64,000 nucleotides of DNA from FEN-680 sp036845225 (GCA_036845225.1 DAIUEJ010000008.1:6640-70639); one strand, 5' to 3'; positions 16,416 to 24,759 are shown, counted from the stretch's first letter. The notes: a model not told the origin generated them from the sequence alone. Numbers and translations: made by a program.

Positions 16416-18358
16416 CTCAACAACCCCTCGATGTTTGCGACGATCTGCTCGTCGTCGTACAGTTCCGTGGAAGCAGCGCCGCCCAGGCACGCCACGGCGC
16501 AGAGCCCGCACCCCTTGCACAAAGCTTCGTTGACGGCTGCCACGCGGTCCTCACCCAGCTCGAGTGCGCCGTACGGGCACACGGCCACGCACAGCCCACA
16601 TCCCCTGCACTGCTCGGCGTCCACCCGGCACACGCCCGCCTCCACCTCCACGATGCCGCGGTCCAGCAAGGCTATGGCCTCAGAAGCCGCGGCCCCGGCC
16701 TGCGCGACGGTGTCCGGTATGTCCTTCGGCCCCTGGCAGCACCCCGCGAGGAATATGCCGTCCGTCATCGACTCGACCGGCCGGAGCTTCGGGTGCGCCT
16801 CGCTGTAGAAACCGTCGGCGCCGACCGAGATGCCGAGGACCCGCGCGAGGGCCCCGGCCCCGGCGTCCGGGACCAGCCCCGTCGCCAGGACTACCATGTC
16901 CACCGGCAGCTCCACCTGCCTGCCCAGCAGCGTATCCTCCGCGAAGACCTTGAGCGAGCCTCCCAGGCGGGCGACGTCCGCGCACTTGCCTCTCACGAAG
17001 AAGACGCCCTCATCGCGCACCCGCCGGTAGAACTCCTGGTATCCCTTACCGAAGGCGGTGATGTCGATATAGAACTCGCTCACCTGTGCCCCGGTCTTCT
17101 CACGCGCCAGGTGCGCCTGCTTCATCGAGTACATGCAGCACACCCTCGAGCAGTACTCGTTCGCGTTCTCGTCGCGCGACCCGACGCAGTGGAGGAAGGC
17201 TATCGAGGAAGGCGGCCTGCCGTCGGGCAGCAGTATCTTCCCACCGGTGGGTCCCGACGCCGACAGCATCCGCTCGAACTGCAGGCCGTCGACGACCTCC
17301 GGATACCGCCCGTAGCCGAACTGCGGCATCTGTTCGGCCTTGAACGTGTCAAAACCCGTTGCCACCACAACGGCACCGACCTCGATCTCGCGGACCTCGT
17401 CGGCCATCTCGAGGTCGATCGCTCTGGCCGAGCAGGCCTCGAGGCACGGCGCCTTGCACTTGCCCTTTGTGACCATGAGGCAGCTCGACGGGTCGATCGC
17501 CGCGGCGAGCGGCACCGCCTGGGGGAACGGGATGTAGATCGCCGAGCGCTTCGAGAGGCCGGCGTCGAACTCGTCAGGGATGCGGCCGGACATCACGCAG
17601 GCTTCGACGCAGTCGCCGCAGCCGGTGCACGTCGAGACGTCCACCCGGCGCGAGTGTGTACGCACCGTCGCGGTGAAGTTGCCGACGAAGCCGGCGAGCT
17701 CCTCGACCTCGCTGGTGGTAAGGACCTCGATGTTCGGGTTTCTCGCGACCTCGACCATCTTCGGCGTGAGGATGCACGCCGAGCAGTCGAGGGTGGGGAA
17801 GGTCTTGTCCAGCTGGGCCATGTGGCCTCCGATGCTCGCGGACCGCTCCACGAGGTAGACCTTCTTCCCGGCCTCGGCGAGCTTCAAAGACGCCTGGATC
17901 CCCGCGATGCCGGCCCCGATGACCATGACCGCGGGGGTCACCGGGAACTCGCGGCGCGCCAGCTCCCTGCTGAAGATCACCTTGGCGACCGCGCCCGTGA
18001 TGAGGGACTGCGCCTTGGCCGTCGCGAGCACCGGGTCCTCGTGGACCCACGAACACTGCTCGCGGATGTTAGCCATCTCGAGCAGGTAGGAGTTGAGTCC
18101 GGCCTCCTCCAGGGCGGCGCGGAACGTGTGCTCGTGCATGCGGGGCGAGCAGGCGGCGACCACCACGCGGTCGAGGCCGAGGTCTTCGATGTCCTTTTTG
18201 ATGAGCGCCTGCCCGGGGTCGGAGCACATGTAGCTGTAGTCGCGGGCGACGGCGACGCCCGGAAGCGAGGAGGCGTGCCCGGCTGTGGCCACGCAGTCCA
18301 CGACCCCGTCGATGTTGGTGCCACAGTGGCAGATGTAGACGCCTATCCTGCTGGCCAT
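16412..18358 (-). CDS. HdrA-like FAD/iron-sulfur subunit
   Basis: Protein of 648 aa, full length for heterodisulfide reductase subunit A. The N-terminus has VYICHCGTNIDGVVD and YMCSDPGQ, then ACSPRMHEHTFR. The FAD-binding dinucleotide fold VMVIGAGIAGIQASLKLAEAG starts near residue 144, followed by the HdrA hallmark LDKTFPTLDCSACILTPKM. A CTGCGDCVEAC motif follows, and two C-terminal [4Fe-4S] motifs, CRGCGLCVAVCPYGAL and CKGCGLCAVACLGG. HdrA proteins bifurcate or relay electrons between ferredoxin, NADH or hydrogenase and HdrBC-type partners. Its stop and start overlap the QueG-like and BPL_N genes. Candidate partners nearby are the CCG-domain proteins and the AOR/ferredoxin pair. Confidence 0.92.
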   Translation of the reverse strand: MASRIGVYICHCGTNIDGVVDCVATAGHASSLPGVAVARDYSYMCSDPGQALIKKDIEDLGLDRVVVAACSPRMHEHTFRAALEEAGLNSYLLEMANIREQCSWVHEDPVLATAKAQSLITGAVAKVIFSRELARREFPVTPAVMVIGAGIAGIQASLKLAEAGKKVYLVERSASIGGHMAQLDKTFPTLDCSACILTPKMVEVARNPNIEVLTTSEVEELAGFVGNFTATVRTHSRRVDVSTCTGCGDCVEACVMSGRIPDEFDAGLSKRSAIYIPFPQAVPLAAAIDPSSCLMVTKGKCKAPCLEACSARAIDLEMADEVREIEVGAVVVATGFDTFKAEQMPQFGYGRYPEVVDGLQFERMLSASGPTGGKILLPDGRPPSSIAFLHCVGSRDENANEYCSRVCCMYSMKQAHLAREKTGAQVSEFYIDITAFGKGYQEFYRRVRDEGVFFVRGKCADVARLGGSLKVFAEDTLLGRQVELPVDMVVLATGLVPDAGAGALARVLGISVGADGFYSEAHPKLRPVESMTDGIFLAGCCQGPKDIPDTVAQAGAAASEAIALLDRGIVEVEAGVCRVDAEQCRGCGLCVAVCPYGALELGEDRVAAVNEALCKGCGLCAVACLGGAASTELYDDEQIVANIEGLLR

Positions 18359-19728
18359 CCGGCTTCGTCCTCCAGTGTCGAACGCGCTCCTTCGGCCTGG
18401 TCCTCGAGACGCAGGGCGAAGTAGAGCGAAAGGAATCTTGCGGTGAGCTCCTTGAGCCTGGTCAGCAGCGACAGTGCTTCTGCCTGTGAGTCCTGGCCGG
18501 ACTCTACCTTTAGTTTAAGCGTCTTCGCAAGCACAGTCACGCCCCCGTAGCCGCAGGCCAGCTGCTCCAGTTCGGCCATCGGAAGCGGGAGGGCGCGCGC
18601 GGCCCGGGCCTCCAGGTACGGCAGGCGGTCCCAGGCGTACTCCAGGAACATGCGGATCTTCTCCGGCTCCCACACCTTGAGGCCGATGCGCCAGGTCACG
18701 GGCAGCTTCTCGAGGCCGAAGCCGACGATGCGGGCGTTGGAGACCTGTCGCTTGATCTCGAGCAGCGAGACGTCTGCCGGCGGGACGCCGGCGCTGATGT
18801 TTGTATCTGCCGGCGGGACGCCGGCGCTGATGTTTGTATCTGCCGGCGGGACGCCGGCGCTACGGTCAAGGACGCCGGCGTTGCGTTGCCGCGTGGCGCT
18901 GCGTTGCCAGTGGCGCCCGAGCGCCTCGGCCATCAGCACGTTCGACCGGGGGAAGAGAGGGTGTTCCAGGTGGGGCCCGCTCGCAATCACCGTCCCTTCC
19001 CCCATGCGGTCGATCGCCACGGCCTGCCTGCCCTCGATGAGTCGCTGCGCGCGGTCCCTCGGCCACGGGAACGCCGCGCGGTCTGTCACGCCGGAGTAAT
19101 CGGCGAGCACGCATCGCGCATCGGGGACCTCGAGCACCGGGCCTCCGAACAGCGGCGTGGCGACAGCGCCGGAACCGTTGAACGCACTGTAACCGTCCGC
19201 TGCCGGGCCGGGAGCGAGTTCGACCTCTCCGTATACCGGGTGGAAGACCCATGTGTCACCGTAGGGCGCCAGGTATTTGTGTTCCAGGCATTCGGGGGCG
19301 GGCGGGTCGGCCATCACGTTCACGATGTCCGCGTCGATGAGGTCGAACGGGGTGAAAGGCTCGAGGTCGACGCCGGCCAGCACCAGATAAGCTCCGGCGC
19401 ACGAGCCGTGATAGAGGCCGCCATCGCGGACGAACTGCTTTATGCGGTCCGCCCCTTCGGCGCCAAGTGAGGAGGCCATGGCGTAGGTGTCGCCGCCTCC
19501 CACGAGCAGGAAATCGGCCTGAGAGAGTGCGTCGCCCAGGATGTCCACCTCGGTGATGAACCGCACGTCGAATATCCCGAGGCGCTCCAACAGGTCGCTG
19601 AACCATATCCAGGAATGGGAAGCTCCCTCGCCGGTGTATACCGCGACCCTGGGGAAGGCCGCAAGAAAAGCCCGTTTGTGCTGCTGGTAGGCCGGGTCGC
19701 CGGCGGCCTTCTTGAGACGGCCCTTCAT
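18343..19728 (-). CDS. BPL_N-domain (glutamine-amidotransferase-like) protein with in-frame repeats
   Basis: Protein of 461 aa. Residues about 25-230 resemble the BPL_N/class I glutamine-amidotransferase-like fold: VAVYTGEGASHSWIWF, ADFLLVGGGDTYAMA and GLYHGSCAGAYLVLAG, where the Cys is at the nucleophile elbow. Such domains are known from biotin-protein-ligase relatives, but no ligase domain follows. Residues about 290-320 are three tandem copies of SAGVPPAD spaced by TNI, produced by family B DNA repeats read in frame. The C-terminal 140 aa (LPVTWRIGLKVWEPEKIRMF onward) are not recognised. It overlaps the HdrA start by 16 nt and follows the AOR-like gene by 10 nt, so it belongs to the same operon. 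Function unknown. Confidence 0.65.
   Translation of the reverse strand: MKGRLKKAAGDPAYQQHKRAFLAAFPRVAVYTGEGASHSWIWFSDLLERLGIFDVRFITEVDILGDALSQADFLLVGGGDTYAMASSLGAEGADRIKQFVRDGGLYHGSCAGAYLVLAGVDLEPFTPFDLIDADIVNVMADPPAPECLEHKYLAPYGDTWVFHPVYGEVELAPGPAADGYSAFNGSGAVATPLFGGPVLEVPDARCVLADYSGVTDRAAFPWPRDRAQRLIEGRQAVAIDRMGEGTVIASGPHLEHPLFPRSNVLMAEALGRHWQRSATRQRNAGVLDRSAGVPPADTNISAGVPPADTNISAGVPPADVSLLEIKRQVSNARIVGFGLEKLPVTWRIGLKVWEPEKIRMFLEYAWDRLPYLEARAARALPLPMAELEQLACGYGGVTVLAKTLKLKVESGQDSQAEALSLLTRLKELTARFLSLYFALRLEDQAEGARSTLEDEAGWPAG
18774..18863. repeat. Family B repeat, three tandem copies inside a coding sequence
   Basis: Three copies of CTGCCGGCGGGACGCCGGCG-CT with a 33-bp period (starting 18774, 18807 and 18840), the first two followed by the same GATGTTTGTAT linker. 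Because 33 is a multiple of three the BPL_N-domain frame is kept, adding an 11-residue unit (SAGVPPADTNI) per copy. Elsewhere the same repeat is intergenic. Confidence 0.9.
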
Positions 19729-19738
19729 CGAGGCCGCC

Positions 19739-21007
19739 TTATCCGAACATGTCCGCTATCCGGTCGACCTCCAGCTCCACTCCCGCGGCGGGCGCGCACA
19801 GCTCGAAGAGGCTGCCGGCATCGAGGCCCGACAGCATCAGGTAGGTCGGGCAGATGCCGAGGACGTATCCTACCCTGTTGGCGGCCAGCCAGGCGTCCGC
19901 GTTCGCGAGCGGAGGGACCCACGCGCCGAAAAGCCCGTAGTTCATCTGCTCACCGGCGGGCCAGCCTGCCCCCTGCGAGCCCTCGAGCGACTTCACTGCC
20001 GCCGCGATCTCGTCGCCGCCCGCCAGTGGTTTCGCCGCAAGTTCCCTCGCCCCGCGCACCATGTCCACTCCTTCACGCGCCATCGCCTCCATCGCCCGGC
20101 AGGCGGGCTCGGCTTCCCAGCCGCCCTGCATCAGCCACAGTGACGCGGCCGCGCTGGTGACGAGCATGCCGGGCTCCACCACGTCGGAAGACTCGAGCAC
20201 CGAGGGCGCCTCGTTGTACTTCACGAAAGTCGAGCAGGCCGAAGGGCAGGCGAAGCACGAGCGCACCCGGTGGGTGAGCGGCTTGAGCCAGGCGTCAATG
20301 TCCGGTGCGCCGATGGCCTCGCATATCGAGCGGAACCCCTTGTCCTTGCGGGCGCCCGCCAGTAGCTCCACCGCTTTCGTATAGAACTCTTCCGGCTCGT
20401 CCGCGTCGAGCATCCCGAGCCCGCGCAGCGCGACGGCCTTGAGCAACTTGCCGCCCATCACGGCAGCCAGTGCGGCGGTGTCACCCGAGCCCCAGTAGTT
20501 GATCGAGATGGATGCCAGCTTCGAGCCCGCCTCCCCCGCCGGGCCGGCAGAAATGACCTGGATCATGCTCTCGCCCATCTCGCGCCTGATGGCGTCCGTG
20601 GTCTCCCAGGTGTCCTTGCCCTCCAGGGCGGAGGCGTCATGGATGTCCGCGACACCGTCGTGGAGCCAGAGGTAGACGGGCTTCGAGGACCTGCCTTTGA
20701 CCACCACCATCGAGAAGCCGGAGAGCTTCATCTCGGCTCCCGCGAAGAGGCTGAGCGGCGCAACCGCCGGCTCTCCGGAGAGCGGGCTCCTGGCAAGCAC
20801 GAAGCCCAGGCATGCCCCGGGGACCGGCGTCCCGGCGAAGAGGCCCGAACCGAACACCAGCGGCTCGGCGTCCAGGTGCTTCCGGTAGAGGGCGAGGCCC
20901 GCCGCGAGCCCCGGGCCCGTGGAGTCGGCTTCCTCGAAATCAACCTGCTCGGTGGTGCCGGCGTCGAGGTCTACTATCAGGACGTCGCCGTAGTACATGG
21001 AGTCCAT
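19739..21007 (-). CDS. Shortened aldehyde:ferredoxin oxidoreductase-family protein
   Basis: Protein of 422 aa related to tungsten aldehyde:ferredoxin oxidoreductases, which are normally about 600 aa. The N-terminal AOR domain is recognisable: YYGDVLIVDLDAGTTE, LARSPLSGEP, AEMKLSGFSMVVVKGRSSKP, ISAGPAGEAGSKLASISINY and GGKLLKAVALRG. The [4Fe-4S] ligands are present as CFACPSAC near residue 262 and probably Cys in LGICPTYL near the end. The GGRGL pterin-binding motif of classical members is absent, and roughly 180 residues of domains 2 and 3 are missing without any frame break. The ATG at 21007 follows TGAGGAG by about 7 nt. The ferredoxin gene ends 10 nt upstream. It may bind a modified cofactor or act as an electron-transfer subunit. 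Confidence 0.75.
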   Translation of the reverse strand: MDSMYYGDVLIVDLDAGTTEQVDFEEADSTGPGLAAGLALYRKHLDAEPLVFGSGLFAGTPVPGACLGFVLARSPLSGEPAVAPLSLFAGAEMKLSGFSMVVVKGRSSKPVYLWLHDGVADIHDASALEGKDTWETTDAIRREMGESMIQVISAGPAGEAGSKLASISINYWGSGDTAALAAVMGGKLLKAVALRGLGMLDADEPEEFYTKAVELLAGARKDKGFRSICEAIGAPDIDAWLKPLTHRVRSCFACPSACSTFVKYNEAPSVLESSDVVEPGMLVTSAAASLWLMQGGWEAEPACRAMEAMAREGVDMVRGARELAAKPLAGGDEIAAAVKSLEGSQGAGWPAGEQMNYGLFGAWVPPLANADAWLAANRVGYVLGICPTYLMLSGLDAGSLFELCAPAAGVELEVDRIADMFG

Positions 21008-21017
21008 CGCTCTCTCC

Positions 21018-21371
21018 TCACTCGAGATAAAGGGCATCGTGGGGGCAGACGGCAACGCACTGCGGCTCGAGGCCCACGCTCTCGCAGAGGTCGCACGCCT
21101 CCCTGATGAGGATGGGCTTCGCGGAAGCCCCGCCTCCCCCTCCGCCCTTCTGCAGCTCGCCCAGCTTCACCGCGCCGGCGCCTTCAGGCCTGCCGATGAA
21201 GAGGTCCTGGTCGGTCTTGACGATGATCCCCATATAGTCTTTTTTCTCCTCCGCGCGGTAGAGCATGATGCTGGAGGATATCAACGAGAACGCCTCGTCC
21301 CAGTGATACCCGCACGCGAGCTCGCACAGCGCGCAGCCCGTGCACTCGAGCGGTTTTACCTTTACTCTCAC
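21018..21371 (-). CDS. Ferredoxin-like protein, two [4Fe-4S] motifs
   Basis: Protein of 117 aa. The first cluster motif is CTGCALCELACGYH near residue 10. The second is split, CDLCESVG...QCVAVCPHDAL, near residues 90-110. A run of Gly (six in a row) lies between them. This resembles the small ferredoxin subunits encoded beside AOR-family enzymes, for example BamC-like or AOR beta subunits. The GTG at 21371 is chosen because AGGAGGT lies 4-5 nt upstream; a longer frame to 21545 overlaps the SDR gene antiparallel to codon usage and is not supported. It directly precedes the AOR-like gene, so it is the likely electron partner. Confidence 0.8.
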   Translation of the reverse strand: MRVKVKPLECTGCALCELACGYHWDEAFSLISSSIMLYRAEEKKDYMGIIVKTDQDLFIGRPEGAGAVKLGELQKGGGGGGASAKPILIREACDLCESVGLEPQCVAVCPHDALYLE

Positions 21372-21384
21372 GCGGACCTCCTGT

Positions 21385-22128
21385 TCAGATCGTATACCCC
21401 CCGTCGACGGTGATGAGCTGGCCCGTGATGTAGCCGCCGCACTCGCATAGGAAAGCGACCAGCCAGGCGACCTCCTCCGGCCTGCCCCAGCGGCGGATCG
21501 GTATCGTCTTGAGTATCCTGTCGCGCGTCTGGTCCCCTGTCTCAATGGTCATGTCCGTCTCGATGAACCCGGGGGCCACCGCGTTCGCGGTGATGTTGAA
21601 CTTCGCGAGCTCGCGCGCCAGCGACTTGGTCATGCCGGCGAGGGCGGCCTTGGTCGCACCGTAGACGCTGTCGCCGGGGTAGCCGGTGATGCCGATGACC
21701 GAGGACATGTTGACGACGCGGCCCCAGCCCTGCTTCTTCATGAGCGGCACCGCCGCGCCGGTGACGTAGAAGGCACCCTTGACGTTGGTGGCCATCATCC
21801 AGTCGAGCATGTCTATCGGCACGTCCTCGATACGAGCGCCTCGCCAGACACCCGCATTGTTGACCAGGACGTCCAGGCGCCCGAGCTCGGCCGCGGTGTC
21901 CTTCACCAGCCGGACGCACTGGTCGTGCTCGCCGATGTCCGCCTTCAGGGCGACGGCGCGCCGGCCCATCGACTCGATCTCGGCGACGACTTCTTTCGCA
22001 AGCGCGTCCTGCGCCCGGTAGTTGACCGCTACATCGCATCCCTTGCGCGCCAGCTCCAGCGCGATGGCCTTGCCCAGGCCGCGCGACGAGCCGGTGACGA
22101 GCGCTACTTTGTCCTCGAGCTTATCCAT
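21385..22128 (-). CDS. Short-chain dehydrogenase/reductase, FabG-like
   Basis: Protein of 247 aa, a classical SDR. The cofactor motif is TGSSRGLGKAIA near residue 12, NNAG lies near 89, the catalytic Ser is in MSSVIGITG near 141, and YGATKAAL gives Tyr and Lys. The C-terminal GYITGQLITVDGGYTI is typical of FabG and 3-hydroxyacyl-CoA dehydrogenase-like members. An Arg (NYRAQD) after strand 2 suggests NADP(H). It sits between the divergent acyl-CoA mutase and the ferredoxin, so it may oxidise the 3-hydroxyacyl-CoA made by the crotonase in this cluster. The start is the ATG at 22128, 6 nt after GGGAG. Confidence 0.9.
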   Translation of the reverse strand: MDKLEDKVALVTGSSRGLGKAIALELARKGCDVAVNYRAQDALAKEVVAEIESMGRRAVALKADIGEHDQCVRLVKDTAAELGRLDVLVNNAGVWRGARIEDVPIDMLDWMMATNVKGAFYVTGAAVPLMKKQGWGRVVNMSSVIGITGYPGDSVYGATKAALAGMTKSLARELAKFNITANAVAPGFIETDMTIETGDQTRDRILKTIPIRRWGRPEEVAWLVAFLCECGGYITGQLITVDGGYTI

Positions 22129-22137
22129 CGATGCTCC

Positions 22138-23817
22138 CTATGCCGACTCCACCAGTAGCGAAGACTCCTTGAACGTCCCGTAGTGGGCGCGGTAGACGTC
22201 CCAGATCTCCTCCAGGGTGGCGTACGTCTCGACCGCGTCCATCGTGGGCACGAAGAGGTTCTCGTCGCGCTCCGCCGCCTCCCGCAGTTTCTCGAGCGCC
22301 ACTTTCATCTTCGCGTTGTCGCGCCTCTCGCGCAGCCTCGCGATGCGCTCCTTCTGGGCGTCCTCCATCTCCTGGCTTATCTTGAGCAGCTCGATCGGGG
22401 GCTCCTTTTCCTCCACGTACTTGTTCACCCCAACGATGACCTGCTTCTGAGACTCGACGTCCTTCTGGTATTTCCAGGCGGCGCGCGCCACCTCGCGCTG
22501 GATGAAGCCGTGTTCCACAGCCTCGAGCATTCCGCCGAGCTCGTCGATCTTGCGGATGTACTCGACCGCCTCTTCCTCCATGTCGTTGGTGAGCTTCTCC
22601 ACGAAGTAGGAGCCGGCCATCGGGTCGACCGTGTTGGCGACACCGCTCTCCTCGGCGAGGATCTGCTGCGTTCGCACCGCGATCTTGAGCGACTCCTCGC
22701 TCGGAAGCGCGAGCGCCTCGTCGAAGGCGTCGGTGTGCAGGCTCTGGGTGCCGCCGAGGACCGCGGCGAGGCCCTGGATCGCTGCCCGCACGATGTTATT
22801 GAGCGGCTGCTGCGCGGTGAGCGAGCACCCCGCCGTCTGCGTGTGGAAGCGCACCATCATCGAGCGCGGGTCCTTCGCCCCGAACCGCTCCTTCATGATG
22901 CGCGCCCAGAGCCGGCGGCCGGCGCGGTACTTGGCTATCTCCTCGAAGAAGTCGTTGTGGGCGTTCCACATGAAAGTGAGGCGCGGGCCGAAGCTGTCGA
23001 TGTCCAGGCCGCGCGCGAGGAAAGACGTGACGAAGTCGATGCCCTCCGATAGCGTGAAGGCGAGCTCCTGGGCCGCGGTGCAGCCCTTCTCGCGTATCTG
23101 GTAGCCGACGATGCTGATGGGATACCAGCGCGGGACATTCAGCGTGCAGTACTCGACCACGTCGGTGCAGAGCTTGAGCTCGGCGCGCCTGGGGAGCACG
23201 CGCACGTTCGCCGCGACGTCGCGGCAGAAGGTGTCGTTCTGGAAAGTGCCCATCAGCGTCTTGCAGTTGGCGCCCTGCTTGCGCGCGAGCGAGAAGTACA
23301 TCGAAGGAATCGGCGGGTGGGCGATGACCAGCGAGGTGGAGACCTGCCCGAGCGGGATGTCCGCGAAGAGGCGCTCCATGTCCTCGAGCGAGTCGCAGGG
23401 GACGCCGTCGCGGCCTACCTCGCCGTGCGAGAGCGGGTGGTCGGAGTTGAGCCCGTGGATGGTGGGCATGTCATAGGCTACGTTTAGCCCCGGCGCGCCC
23501 GTCTCGATCAGGAACTTGAGGCGCTTGTTGGACTCCTCCGGGTCGCCGAAGCCCATGAACTGCCTGATGGTCCAGAGCCTTCCCCGGTACATGGTCGAGT
23601 GGACGCCCCGGGTGAAAGGGTACTCCCCGGGAAAGCCCAGGTCGCGCTCGTAATCCATGCCCTCCAGGTCCCACGGCCCGGCGAGGCGGTCCGTCTCTCT
23701 GCCCGACACCGTCTCGAAGGAATCCTTGCGCTCCGGCATCGCCTCGAGCGTCGGGCCCAGTGTCTCGCGCTCCCAGCGCTCTTTTTCCCGCTTAAGCTTC
23801 TCGGCCTTGTCGTCCAC
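22138..23817 (-). CDS. Divergent AdoCbl-dependent acyl-CoA mutase large subunit
   Basis: Protein of 559 aa in the methylmalonyl-CoA mutase superfamily by DYERDLGFPGEYPFTRG, GTFQND, GGTQSLHTD and VGVNKYVEEKEPP. Its active site differs from every characterised class I know. The Tyr89 position is Phe87 (IRQFMGF). The carboxylate-binding Arg207 position is Ala203 (DVAANVR). The catalytic His244 position is Gln240 (SIVGYQIREKG), and HTN has become HTD. The numbering of the reference is Propionibacterium methylmalonyl-CoA mutase and the alignment is by eye. It has no B12 domain; the orphan small subunit at 29989-30390, with MeaB, is the expected partner. The GTG at 23817 follows AGGAGGG. A bulkier or uncharged substrate is inferred. 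Confidence 0.85.
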   Translation of the reverse strand: MDDKAEKLKREKERWERETLGPTLEAMPERKDSFETVSGRETDRLAGPWDLEGMDYERDLGFPGEYPFTRGVHSTMYRGRLWTIRQFMGFGDPEESNKRLKFLIETGAPGLNVAYDMPTIHGLNSDHPLSHGEVGRDGVPCDSLEDMERLFADIPLGQVSTSLVIAHPPIPSMYFSLARKQGANCKTLMGTFQNDTFCRDVAANVRVLPRRAELKLCTDVVEYCTLNVPRWYPISIVGYQIREKGCTAAQELAFTLSEGIDFVTSFLARGLDIDSFGPRLTFMWNAHNDFFEEIAKYRAGRRLWARIMKERFGAKDPRSMMVRFHTQTAGCSLTAQQPLNNIVRAAIQGLAAVLGGTQSLHTDAFDEALALPSEESLKIAVRTQQILAEESGVANTVDPMAGSYFVEKLTNDMEEEAVEYIRKIDELGGMLEAVEHGFIQREVARAAWKYQKDVESQKQVIVGVNKYVEEKEPPIELLKISQEMEDAQKERIARLRERRDNAKMKVALEKLREAAERDENLFVPTMDAVETYATLEEIWDVYRAHYGTFKESSLLVESA

Positions 23818-23862
23818 TTCGCCCTCCTGGTGCGCCTCCTGGTCTGACCCCGTTTGGCGCAG

Positions 23863-24633
23863 TCACTTGCCTTTGAAGTCCGGTTCGCGCTTCTCGAGGA
23901 ACGCGGTCACTCCTTCGCGGCTGTCCTCTGTGCCGAACGTTATCGCGCACGCCGCAGCCTCCAGCAGCCCGCCAAGCGGGATTGAAGCCTCCACGGACGC
24001 GTTCACAGCCTCCTTGGCAAGCGCCATGGCGATGGGCGCCTTCGCCGCTAGCAGTTTCGCGATGTCCTTTGCCTCGTCCATGAGGCTCTCGGCCGGGACC
24101 ACCCGCGAGACCAGCCCCATCATCAACGCCTCCTGGGCGTCGATTATCCTACCGGTCAGGACCAGGTCCTTCGCGCGCCCCAGGCCCACGATCTTGGTGA
24201 GCCTCTGGCTCCCCGCCCAGCCCGGCATCACACCGTAGTTTATCTCGAGTTGGCCGAACTTTGCGTACTCGTTGCAGATGCGGATGTCGCAGGCGAGGGT
24301 AACCTCGAGTCCGCCTCCGAACGTGTACCCGTTTATGGCGGCGACCACCGGCTTCTCCATCTCCTCGATGTCGCGCAGGATGCGCTGCCCGGCCTGGAGG
24401 ACGTACTTCGCGGTCACCGTGTCGAGCTGTTCGAAGTTGCTGATGTCGGCGCCGCCGATAAAAGCCTTGGCGGTGCCGGTGAGGATGATCGCCCGCACCT
24501 CCGGGTCTTCCCTCATCTCGAATATCTTCTCGCCCATCTCGAGGATGTCGTCGAGGTGGATGAGGTTGAGCGGCGGCTTGTCCATCTTCATTATGGCGAC
24601 CCGCCCCTCGCGCTCTACTGTCCAGACTCCCAT
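23863..24633 (-). CDS. Enoyl-CoA hydratase/isomerase family protein
   Basis: Protein of 256 aa, crotonase fold. AFIGGADISNFEQ near residue 61 and GYTFGGGLEVTLACD near 104 form the oxyanion hole and carry the first Glu (GGGLE). The second-Glu region reads GQLEINYGVMPGWAGSQRL, in which the aligned Glu is offset (LEINYG) relative to PEILLG, so hydratase activity is likely but not certain. The ATG at 24633 has GAGAGGAG about 6 nt upstream. It precedes the divergent mutase gene, with a fragment of a family A repeat (GGTCTGACCCCG) in the 45-nt gap. It is probably a step of the same acyl-CoA pathway. Confidence 0.88.
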   Translation of the reverse strand: MGVWTVEREGRVAIMKMDKPPLNLIHLDDILEMGEKIFEMREDPEVRAIILTGTAKAFIGGADISNFEQLDTVTAKYVLQAGQRILRDIEEMEKPVVAAINGYTFGGGLEVTLACDIRICNEYAKFGQLEINYGVMPGWAGSQRLTKIVGLGRAKDLVLTGRIIDAQEALMMGLVSRVVPAESLMDEAKDIAKLLAAKAPIAMALAKEAVNASVEASIPLGGLLEAAACAITFGTEDSREGVTAFLEKREPDFKGK

Positions 24634-24651
24634 CGTAATCTCCTCTCGAAA

Positions 24652-24750
24652 CGCACCACTGGGGTCAGGCACCAGTGGTGCATCTTCTCGTCCTGCAGGA
24701 AACAGGTCTGACCGCTATTATGCAAAATGGTGCCTGTCCCTATTTTGCGT
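24652..24750. repeat. Two family A half-elements
   Basis: 24652-24682 is a self-complementary unit (GCACCACTGG-GGTCAGG-CACCAGTGGTGC). 24721-24750 is a half-palindrome of the GGTGCCTGTCCC subtype, ending TATTTTGCG, like the arm at 13006-13036. They lie between the crotonase and the FAD-linked oxidase genes. Confidence 0.8.
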
Positions 24751-24759
24751 TTGTTGCGT

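Noticed and set aside
19739..21007. Frameshifted or broken AOR gene
   Set aside because: The frame is continuous, the stop is followed directly by the next gene, and a C-terminal Cys motif is present, so the protein looks shortened rather than broken.
21372..21545. Longer ferredoxin with 58 extra N-terminal residues
   Set aside because: The extra part overlaps the SDR gene, is Ser/Arg-rich, and a ribosome site lies just before the GTG at 21371.
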